Assembly: GCA_030604585.1 (NCBI GenBank)
Contig: JAUVVP010000132.1
Coordinates: 1-6,174 of the forward strand
DNA length: 6,174 nucleotides
Direction of reading: 5' to 3'
Source: Planctomycetota bacterium
GTDB lineage: Bacteria > Planctomycetota > Brocadiia > SM23-32
Position 1 is the stretch's first letter; each line of letters starts with the position of its first letter. A model generated the notes under the pieces. It was not told the origin of the DNA. It saw only the letters and a program-made list of their open reading frames with translations, and did no database searches. This document shows positions 1-4,712 of this stretch, piece by piece. The position numbers and the translations under genes are program-made.

Positions 1-147
1 CGGCAAGTAGATCGCCTTAGGAGTGCCACCCGCTGCCCGAGGTAAACCACGAAGAAGAGACTCTAAATTGACCACAACGCCGGACATGAGGCCTGAAAAG
101 ACAACAGCACAGTACCCCAACGGCGCCTTATCCTCTGCGTCTTGCAC
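1..147 (-). CDS. Possible partial CDS, N-terminal part of an unknown (membrane?) protein
   Basis: I do not recognise this. From a GTG at 147 the minus strand is open for 49 codons to the window edge, starting 41 nt after the obgE stop. The frame opens VQDAEDKAPLGYCAVV and has an uncharged stretch at about residues 9-26 that could be a membrane segment, followed by a short basic stretch and a Pro/Gly-containing end. Against it: only a weak AGGG lies just before the GTG, GC at third codon positions is about 55% by my count, and the region has a lower overall GC than its neighbours. It could be a real downstream gene of different origin, or a chance open frame in a spacer. Confidence 0.22.
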   Translation of the reverse strand, partial: MQDAEDKAPLGYCAVVFSGLMSGVVVNLESLLRGLPRAAGGTPKAIYLP

Positions 148-188
148 ATCCCTGTTGATGCGTTGTTCGTCGTGTCGTCGTGGTTGAA

Positions 189-1217
189 TCAGAGTTCGGG
201 GGGTGCAGTCTCCTCCGGCTGGCGCTTTAGCTCTTCGAGCATGTGGAGGATGCGGGCGATGAGTTCGGGGACGCCCTGGCCGGTCAGGGCCGAGATGGGG
301 AAGACCTCCACGTCCAGGCCGTTGCGGAGCCGCTCGACGCCCTGCTCGGCGCCTTCGAGGTCCGTCTTGTTGGCGGCGACGATCTCCGGCTTCTCGGCCA
401 GCTTGGCGCTGCGCAGGCGCAGCTCCCGGCGGATGGCGCGGTAGTTCTCCAGCGGGTCGCTGCCGTCGGTCGGGGCGACGTCCACCAGGTGCACCAGGAT
501 GCGGGTGCGCTCGATGTGCCGGAGGAACTCGTCGCCGAGCCCCTTGCCCTCGTGGGCGCCGCGGATCAGGCCCGGCAGGTCCGCCACCGTGAAGCGCTGA
601 TAGGCATCGGTGTCCACGATGCCGACCATCGGCTGGAGGGTGGTGAAGGGATAGGCGGCTATCTTGGGATGGGCGGCGCTGATGCGAGACAGCAGCGTGG
701 ACTTGCCCGCGTTGGGCCGGCCGATCAGGCCCACGTCGGCCACCAGCTTCAGCTCGAGCGCCAGGCGCCGCTCCCGGCCCGGCCGTCCCTCTTCCCACCG
801 GGTGGGGGTCTGGTCAATGGGTGACTTGAAGCGGGCGTTGCCGCGGCCGCCTTTGCCGCCCCCGGCCAGCACGGTGCTCCGGCCCGGCTCCTTCAGGTCA
901 ATCAGTGCGAGCCCGGTGTCCTGGTCCGTGACGACCGTGCCGACCGGCACCTTGATGATCACGTCGTCACCGTTGGCGCCGCGCTGGTTCTTGGGCTTGC
1001 CGCGTTCCCCGTCGGCGGCGCGGTATTCGGACCTGGAGACCAGGTCGAGGAGGGTGCTGAGGTTGGTGTCGGCGGTGATGATGACGTCGCCGCCGTCGCC
1101 CCCGTCGCCGCCGTTGGGGCCGCCGCGGGGGACGTACTTCTCCCGCCGGAAGCTCATGCAGCCGTCGCCCCCGTCGCCGGCCTTCACGTAGATGGTGGCC
1201 TCGTCAACGAAGCGCAT
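189..1217 (-). CDS. obgE: Obg family GTPase (ObgE/CgtA), 50S ribosome assembly
   Basis: Essential P-loop GTPase that binds the 50S subunit and acts in late ribosome assembly and stress signalling (family knowledge). The 342-residue protein has a Gly-rich Obg fold at about 1-157 (AGDGGDGCMSFRREKYVPRG, then GGDGGDGGD repeats), followed by the G domain: G1 GRPNAGKST at 166-174, switch I YPFTTLQP at 189-196, G3 DLPG at 213-216, G4 NKTD at 283-286 and G5 SAL at 309-311. It ends soon after the G domain, so the C-terminal OCT domain of many Gram-positive Obg proteins is absent. Switch II reads GLIRGAHEGKGLG, with Arg219 where most members have Glu. I chose the ATG at 1217 because family members begin M-(K/R)-F-V-D-E-A; a GGAG lies 12 nt upstream. 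An in-frame ATG at 1247 would add ten residues and has GGGGA 4 nt upstream, inside a hairpin arm. It is the last gene of the rplU-rpmA-obgE run. Confidence 0.97.
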   Translation of the reverse strand: MRFVDEATIYVKAGDGGDGCMSFRREKYVPRGGPNGGDGGDGGDVIITADTNLSTLLDLVSRSEYRAADGERGKPKNQRGANGDDVIIKVPVGTVVTDQDTGLALIDLKEPGRSTVLAGGGKGGRGNARFKSPIDQTPTRWEEGRPGRERRLALELKLVADVGLIGRPNAGKSTLLSRISAAHPKIAAYPFTTLQPMVGIVDTDAYQRFTVADLPGLIRGAHEGKGLGDEFLRHIERTRILVHLVDVAPTDGSDPLENYRAIRRELRLRSAKLAEKPEIVAANKTDLEGAEQGVERLRNGLDVEVFPISALTGQGVPELIARILHMLEELKRQPEETAPPEL

Positions 1218-1252
1218 GGCGTGGTTTCGCTCCAGGCAGTGGGTCATCGGGT

Positions 1253-1273
1253 CCCCGGCCGAGACGGCCGGGG
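1253..1273. repeat. Perfect 9-bp inverted repeat just upstream of obgE
   Basis: CCCCGGCCG (1253-1261) and CGGCCGGGG (1265-1273) are separated by 3 nt. In the rplU-rpmA-obgE transcript this forms a very stable hairpin in the obgE leader, 35 nt before the preferred obgE start and overlapping the Shine-Dalgarno-like GGGGA of the alternative ATG at 1247. No T-run follows, so it is not an ordinary intrinsic terminator. It could slow ribosomes or exonucleases, or be one unit of a repeat family. Confidence 0.6.
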
Positions 1274-1340
1274 CTACCCAGCGGGGCCGGGGCTACCCGA
1301 ATTGACTCGACGGCCGGGGGTATCCGGTTCAACCCGGCCG
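1266..1340. repeat. Three copies of a GGCCGGGGCTACCC unit plus an 8-bp inverted repeat
   Basis: Within the rpmA-obgE spacer, GGCCGGGGCTACCC occurs exactly at 1266-1279 and 1285-1298, and as the variant GGCCGGGGGTATCC at 1312-1325. The third copy forms a hairpin with CCCGGCCG: arms CGGCCGGG at 1311-1318 and CCCGGCCG at 1333-1340. Repeated units with adjoining palindromes in a spacer are typical of interspersed palindromic (REP-like) elements. That classification is inference, because only this one locus is visible. Confidence 0.55.
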
Positions 1341-1365
1341 CCAAGGATGCCGAGCCGCCCATAAG

Positions 1366-1401
1366 CAGCGGCTGCCCCCCGTGCTGAGGAGGCAGCCGCT
1401 G
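1366..1401 (-). terminator. Stem-loop 3' of rpmA, terminator-like but without a T-run
   Basis: A perfect 11-bp inverted repeat, CAGCGGCTGCC at 1366-1376 and GGCAGCCGCTG at 1391-1401, encloses a 14-nt loop and sits 43 nt after the rpmA stop on the minus strand. The minus-strand sequence after the stem begins CTTATGGGC, with no U-tract. It is better read as an mRNA-stabilising or processing hairpin, or a leaky attenuator, than as a full terminator; obgE continues in the same direction. The rest of the 1218-1444 spacer holds no credible reading frame. It also contains a self-complementary CGCCGCGCGGCG at 1414-1425. Confidence 0.35.
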
Positions 1402-1444
1402 GAATGATCTCTTCGCCGCGCGGCGCTTCTCGCCAGGCGGGCGC

Positions 1445-1687
1445 TCAGCCGGCGACGACGCTGACGCGGCGGCTCTCGGAGAACTCCACCACGCCGTCTG
1501 TCTTGGCGAACAGGGTGTAGTCCCTGCCGCAGCCGACGTTCCTGCCGGGGCGGAAGTGCGTGCCGCGCTGGCGCACCAGGATGGTGCCGGCGATGACCTT
1601 CTGTCCGCCGAAACGCTTGACCCCCAGGTAATTGGCGTTGCTCTCGCGGCCGTTGCGCGTGGAGCCCTGTCCTTTCTTATGTGCCAT
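1445..1687 (-). CDS. rpmA: 50S ribosomal protein L27
   Basis: Structural protein of the large subunit whose flexible N-terminus reaches the peptidyl-transferase centre (family knowledge). The 80-residue sequence opens [16 protein letters not shown], the normal L27 start, followed by the family blocks [11 protein letters not shown] (about 21-31), [19 protein letters not shown] (about 36-54) and [14 protein letters not shown] (about 56-69). It has no Firmicutes-type cleavable N-terminal extension. A GAGG lies 7 nt upstream of the ATG. It follows rplU after a 21-nt gap, so the two are almost certainly co-transcribed. Length and motifs are normal. Confidence 0.98.
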   Translation of the reverse strand: MAHKKGQGSTRNGRESNANYLGVKRFGGQKVIAGTILVRQRGTHFRPGRNVGCGRDYTLFAKTDGVVEFSESRRVSVVAG

Positions 1688-1708
1688 GGCGCTGCCTCGT
1701 CTCTACAC

Positions 1709-2023
1709 CTACTCGGGGTGGATTTCCCTGATCAGAACGCGCGTGTACTTCTGGCGGTGGCCCTTCTTGGCTTGCCGGTTGCCCTTGGCCTGGACGCGCA
1801 TCATGGTTAGCTTGGGACCCTTCTCATGGCGGATGATCTCGGCCAGCACCCGAGCGCCGAACACCTGGGGCATGCCGATGCGCGGGCCGTCGTCTCCGCC
1901 TATCATCAAGACCCGGCCGAACTCGACCAGCTCGCCTTCGTCGGCCTTTATCAGGTCTACCTGGACCTCTTCGCCGGCCCGGACCTTGTACTGCTTACCG
2001 TGGTTGTCTATGACCGCGTACAT
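1709..2023 (-). CDS. rplU: 50S ribosomal protein L21
   Basis: Large-subunit protein that binds 23S rRNA. The 104-residue length is typical. The start MYAVIDNHGKQYKVRAGEEV is the diagnostic L21 N-terminus; the basic segment KGNRQAKKGHRQKYTRVLI (about 80-98) matches the conserved C-terminal RNA-binding signature (usually KRRKNYRRKxGHRQxxT). The Shine-Dalgarno is weak, a GGA 7 nt before the ATG, and it lies next to the arm of a leader hairpin. rplU is the first gene after a good promoter at 2070-2098, so rplU-rpmA-obgE can be transcribed independently of rng. Confidence 0.98.
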   Translation of the reverse strand: MYAVIDNHGKQYKVRAGEEVQVDLIKADEGELVEFGRVLMIGGDDGPRIGMPQVFGARVLAEIIRHEKGPKLTMMRVQAKGNRQAKKGHRQKYTRVLIREIHPE

Positions 2024-2031
2024 TCTGGATT

Positions 2032-2059
2032 CCGCAATGGCTTGACATTAAGACTGCGG
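2032..2059 (-). promoter_or_regulatory. Leader hairpin covering the rplU ribosome binding site
   Basis: In the short transcript leader, CCGCAGT (2059-2053) can pair with ATTGCGG (2038-2032), giving seven pairs including one G-U and a 14-nt loop. The 3' arm contains most of the GCGGAA that serves as the only Shine-Dalgarno candidate, 8 nt before the rplU ATG. This arrangement would allow translational control, as known for other ribosomal-protein leaders. Functional control is inference; the stem is modest. Confidence 0.35.
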
Positions 2060-2069
2060 GCAAAACGCC

Positions 2070-2098
2070 ATTCTACCGCAGCAGGCGTCGTTTTTCAA
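2070..2098 (-). promoter_or_regulatory. Sigma70-type promoter for rplU-rpmA-obgE
   Basis: On the minus strand TTGAAA (-35, 2098-2093) is followed by exactly 17 nt and TAGAAT (-10, 2075-2070). Both hexamers match the vegetative consensus at five of six positions with ideal spacing. The predicted transcript start is near 2063, leaving about 40 nt of leader before rplU. The -35 begins 19 bp after the rng stop. Confidence 0.75.
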
Positions 2099-2115
2099 CC
2101 GAAAGCGGCTCTCGG
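2099..2115 (-). terminator. Short stem-loop right after the rng stop, no U-tract
   Basis: CCGAGAG (2115-2109) pairs with CTTTCGG (2105-2099) around a 3-nt CCG loop: seven pairs, one of them G-U. It begins one base after the rng stop codon. The following sequence is TTGAAAAACG, so a proper U-run is missing and the -35 of the rplU promoter begins immediately. It may stabilise the 3' end of the upstream mRNA or act as a weak terminator; read-through into rplU seems likely. Confidence 0.35.
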
Positions 2116-2116
2116 C

Positions 2117-3610
2117 TCAACGCGCGCGCGACTTCGCCTCCCGCCCTTGGGCCGTAAGGAACCGCATGTCGTGCTCCCCCGGTCCGACGGTGTCGTCGGC
2201 GAGAATCTCGATCGGCTTGCCGGAGGCCTCCTCCATCTCGCGCAGCCGGGCGCGCATCGTGTTGCTGAGGTAGTTGGCCGCCTCCGGAGCCACCCGCACC
2301 TCGACCCGCTCGACGCCCTCCCCGTGCAACTCGGCCTTCATCTGGCGCAGGATCTGGAGGGCGAGCGTTTCGATGCCCTTGATGTGGCCGGTGCCGCGGC
2401 AATGGGGGCACTCGATGTAGGTGGACTGGCGTAGGCTCTGCCTCTGGCGCTGGCGCGTCATCTCGACGATGCAGAAGGGCGACATCTTCAGCATGCGCAG
2501 CCGGGCGCGGTCCCCTTTGAGCGCCTCCCAGAGGGTCTTCTCGACGCGGCTGCGGTGCCCCGCGCTCTCCATGTCTATGAAGTCAATGGCGAGCACGCCT
2601 CCCAGGTCCCGCAGGCGTATCTGCCGCGCGATCTCGGGCGCCGCTTCCATGTTGATGCGGAAGGCTGTCTCTTCGGCGTCGCCGCGGCCCTTGTACTTCC
2701 CGCTGTTGACGTCAATGGCGACGAGGGCCTCGGTCTGTTCCATGACGATGCTGCCGCCGCTGGACAGTTTAACGGTGCGGCTGTGCATCTTCTCGATCTC
2801 CTCCTCCACCCCGAAGTGGTGGAAGAGGGGGTTGCCCGCCTCGTGCAGCTTCACCTTGCGCACGTGGCGCGGCATGACCACCCGCAGGAAGTCCCTCACC
2901 TTCTCGTAGACCTCCTGGCCGTCCACGACGATCTTGCGGATGTCCTCGGTGAAGACGTCGCGGATGACGCGGGTGACCGGATCGCTCTCCTGGTAGACCA
3001 TGGCCGGGGCCCTGGAGCGCTCGGCCCTCTGGCTGATGGTGTGCCAGAGCCGCAGCAGGTAGTCCAGGTCGCGCGTGATGTCCGTGTCGCTGCGGGACCG
3101 GCCAGCGGTGCGGGCGATCACGCCCATGTTCTTGGGGATGTCCACTTTGGACAGGATGCCGCGCAGCCGGTTGCGCTCCGCCTCGTCGGCAATCTTGCGC
3201 GAGACGCCGCGCCGGCTCAGCCCGGGCATCAGGACCAGGAACCGCCCGGGCAGGCTCAGATAGGTTGTCAGGCTCGGGCCTTTGTCGCCGATGCCCTCCT
3301 TGGTCACCTGGACCAGTATCTCCTGGCCCCCTTGGAGCAGCTTGCGGATGTCGCTGGTCCTTTCGCCCTTGCCGACCGCCGAGGGCATCACGTCCGAGAC
3401 GTGCAGGAACCCGTGCTTCCTGTAGCCGAACTCGACGAAGGCGGCCTCGATGTTGACCACCAGGTTGACGACGATGCCCTTGTGGATGTTGCCGACTATG
3501 TGTTCCTGGCCGGTGCGTTCCAGGTAAAGCTGTTCGAGCTTACCGTTCTCCAGCACGGCGATGCGCACTTCCTGCTCTTCCACGACGTTGACCAGCATGA
3601 CTTTTTCCAT
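2117..3610 (-). CDS. rng: Ribonuclease G/E family endoribonuclease
   Basis: Endoribonuclease cutting single-stranded AU-rich RNA, acting in rRNA maturation and mRNA decay. The 497 residues match an RNase G-type enzyme: an S1 RNA-binding domain at about 35-120 (GNIHKGIVVN..AAFVEFGYRKHGFLH), KGPSLTTYLSLPGRFLVLMP at about 110-129, and 5'-monophosphate sensor residues equivalent to E. coli RNase E R169/T170 in VIARTAG (R167, T168). The catalytic Asp pair is D300 in ALVAIDVNSG and D343 in VLAIDFIDM. The zinc-link cysteines are CPHC at 401-404, followed by RGTGHIKG. The long C-terminal degradosome scaffold of E. coli RNase E is absent; the protein ends in a short basic tail. GGAAGG lies 5 nt before the ATG. 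The DUF2344 gene lies 25 nt upstream in the same direction, a conserved neighbour of this nuclease. RNase G and short RNase E are hard to separate by sequence. Confidence 0.96.
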   Translation of the reverse strand: MEKVMLVNVVEEQEVRIAVLENGKLEQLYLERTGQEHIVGNIHKGIVVNLVVNIEAAFVEFGYRKHGFLHVSDVMPSAVGKGERTSDIRKLLQGGQEILVQVTKEGIGDKGPSLTTYLSLPGRFLVLMPGLSRRGVSRKIADEAERNRLRGILSKVDIPKNMGVIARTAGRSRSDTDITRDLDYLLRLWHTISQRAERSRAPAMVYQESDPVTRVIRDVFTEDIRKIVVDGQEVYEKVRDFLRVVMPRHVRKVKLHEAGNPLFHHFGVEEEIEKMHSRTVKLSSGGSIVMEQTEALVAIDVNSGKYKGRGDAEETAFRINMEAAPEIARQIRLRDLGGVLAIDFIDMESAGHRSRVEKTLWEALKGDRARLRMLKMSPFCIVEMTRQRQRQSLRQSTYIECPHCRGTGHIKGIETLALQILRQMKAELHGEGVERVEVRVAPEAANYLSNTMRARLREMEEASGKPIEILADDTVGPGEHDMRFLTAQGREAKSRAR

Positions 3611-3635
3611 AGCTTCCTTCCCTGGGCTGTCAGCA

Positions 3636-4274
3636 TCAGGAAGACAGATTCACGTGGGTGCGTTCGATGGCGCCTTTGCGATAGTCAACGCCCTCCCGGC
3701 AGCCGAGCACTTCCATGACCTCTTCTGGTCGGGCGGTCCCGCCCTCCGTGCAGCGCAGCAGCATATGGACCGCCTCGCCCTCCAGACGCAGCGCCTTGAC
3801 GAACTGGCGCACCTCCACCTCCCTGACTTCGTCCTTGCGGGCCCGCTTCACGGTCACGGCGTCCGTCGCCAGCAGCTCCCGCACCGCCGCCTCGCAGAGC
3901 GAATGCCCTTCCAGCAGGGGCACGCGGTAGGCGAGTTCGACGGGCCGGCGACCCGGATGGATGCCCGTGGCCTGGGCGGAGCGGATCTCGATGCCGGCGG
4001 GGAGTTCTGCCTGAAGTCGGGTCCTCACCTCGTCCGGCCTGGTCCATTCACGCAGGCCGACGTCGGCTACTTCATTGCGGCCCGCCACGGCGACACTGAG
4101 CGCCATGGGGAAACTGAGGCGGGGGCGAGGGTTATGGCCCTCGCTCATAGCAATGGGGAGGTCAGCGCGCCTGAGTGCTCGCTCGAACAGCCGCATCAGG
4201 TCATGATGCGATGTGAATCTGATGTCTCCCTGCTTGCTGAACCGTATTCGAATGTTCTGCTTGACCTGTGCCAA
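3636..4274 (-). CDS. DUF2344 (TIGR03936-like) radical-SAM-linked protein, TTG start
   Basis: Function is unknown; family members are usually fused to, or next to, a B12-binding radical SAM protein (TIGR03960) and sit upstream of rng-rplU-rpmA. The 212-residue product carries the family signature at about 8-60: IRIRFSKQGDIRFTSHHDL, then MRLFERALRRADLPIAMSEG, then HNPRPRLSFPMAL. The rest is a mixed alpha/beta domain. I chose the TTG at 4274 because GGAG lies 8 nt upstream and homology begins within a few codons of it. The same frame stays open upstream to 4658 (ATGs at 4490 and 4658), but that stretch is Pro/Arg-rich and looks like translated spacer. No radical SAM gene is adjacent here; the upstream neighbour is on the opposite strand. 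Spacing to rng is 25 nt, so they form an operon. Confidence 0.88.
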   Translation of the reverse strand: MAQVKQNIRIRFSKQGDIRFTSHHDLMRLFERALRRADLPIAMSEGHNPRPRLSFPMALSVAVAGRNEVADVGLREWTRPDEVRTRLQAELPAGIEIRSAQATGIHPGRRPVELAYRVPLLEGHSLCEAAVRELLATDAVTVKRARKDEVREVEVRQFVKALRLEGEAVHMLLRCTEGGTARPEEVMEVLGCREGVDYRKGAIERTHVNLSS

Positions 4275-4492
4275 AAAACCGACTCCACGGTATCTCTCCG
4301 GGCCGCTGCGGGGATGCCTGTGGGGTGTCTGTGCGTGCGTTGCGGCGGGATCGTCGCCTCGACGATACCCTCGGTCGGGCTCGGCTCGAAGCTCTGCCGC
4401 CGCCGCGTAAGTCCTTTGTGGTGAATCGCATACGACATCACAGGGCCCGGTTTGTCTGCGTGATCGCGCCCCGTCCGACGGGGCATTCATGT
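4275..4492 (-). promoter_or_regulatory. Long structured 5' leader of the DUF2344-rng operon
   Basis: If transcription starts at the promoter at 4498-4526, about 216 nt precede the TTG start. The leader contains two perfect 7-bp, 3-nt-loop hairpins: GCCCCGT/ACGGGGC at 4468-4484, within about 6-8 nt of the predicted 5' end, and ATCGTCG/CGACGAT at 4350-4366. E. coli rne is autoregulated through a long structured 5' UTR; a similar role here is inference. Reading frames that start within the leader run into the DUF2344 gene out of frame and look like chance. Confidence 0.4.
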
Positions 4493-4497
4493 GCAGC

Positions 4498-4526
4498 AGT
4501 CTACCAGCAAACCTCTCCGTGGTCAA
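4498..4526 (-). promoter_or_regulatory. Candidate sigma70 promoter for DUF2344-rng
   Basis: TTGACC (-35, 4526-4521) is followed by 17 nt and TAGACT (-10, 4503-4498) on the minus strand. The -35 matches five of six and the -10 four of six consensus positions. It is the best-spaced candidate I found by eye upstream of the DUF2344 gene. It predicts a start at A4492 or A4490. Confidence 0.5.
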
Positions 4527-4570
4527 GGGCCGCAGCACGGATACCAGGACGGACCTCCCTGCTGAGGGGA

Positions 4571-4639
4571 CGCAACCGGGCCTGCACGGTGTCGGCGTCT
4601 CCGTCGCCGGGGGCGGTTGCGGACGCCGACCACCCGGTT
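4571..4639. repeat. Nested inverted repeats with competing pairings between divergent promoters
   Basis: GTCGGCGTC (4591-4599) and GACGCCGAC (4622-4630) form a perfect 9-bp stem. AACCGGG (4574-4580) and CCCGGTT (4633-4639) form a 7-bp stem that encloses it. A third perfect pair, CGCAACCG (4571-4578) with CGGTTGCG (4614-4621), excludes the outer stem and crosses the inner one. The element lies between the predicted start sites of the two divergent promoters, so neither would transcribe it. It may be a protein-binding or cruciform site, or encode a small RNA from its own promoter. No T-run follows on either strand. Confidence 0.5.
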
Positions 4640-4645
4640 TCAGGG

Positions 4646-4674
4646 TGGGCAAGGGCACCGGATTGCGGTAGAAT
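4646..4674 (+). promoter_or_regulatory. Candidate sigma70 promoter for the TPR gene
   Basis: TGGGCA (4646-4651) is followed by 17 nt and TAGAAT (4669-4674). The -10 matches five of six and the -35 four of six consensus positions. The -10 context GCGGTAGAAT is identical to that of the rplU promoter on the other strand, which supports it. The predicted start is near 4681, about 32 nt before the ATG at 4713. Confidence 0.5.
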
Positions 4675-4712
4675 ATGTAGAGGAAGGGCAGGTTTAGCTA
4701 CCGGGGTGAGAC

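Noticed and set aside
243..824. Plus-strand open frames antisense to obgE (also 142-444 and 664-1191)
   Set aside because: obgE on the minus strand has every G motif; the antisense products have no recognisable domains.
1079..1122. Tandem repeat of CCGCCGTCG type units
   Set aside because: It encodes the Gly-Gly-Asp repeats of the Obg fold, so it is explained by protein sequence.
1366..1401. Intrinsic terminator ending the rplU-rpmA transcript
   Set aside because: The stem is strong but neither strand has a following T-run, and obgE continues in the same direction; listed only as a low-confidence stem-loop.
2555..3718. 387-codon open frame on the plus strand antisense to rng
   Set aside because: It is the reverse complement of a gene with all RNase G catalytic and metal-binding residues; its Asp/Val/Ala/Leu-rich product is typical of GC-rich antisense frames.
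4468..4484. Terminator hairpin for the plus strand
   Set aside because: Only ATTCAT follows the stem and no plus-strand gene ends upstream of it.
4196..4486. 96-codon minus-strand frame overlapping the start of the DUF2344 gene
   Set aside because: It lies partly inside the DUF2344 coding region in another frame, lacks a good ribosome binding site and has no domain-like content; at most a leader ORF.
4653..4666. Sigma54-like GGGCACCGGATTGC before the TPR gene
   Set aside because: The GG and GC pairs fit the required spacing only with a poor match at the -24 block; the sigma70 reading with TAGAAT is better.
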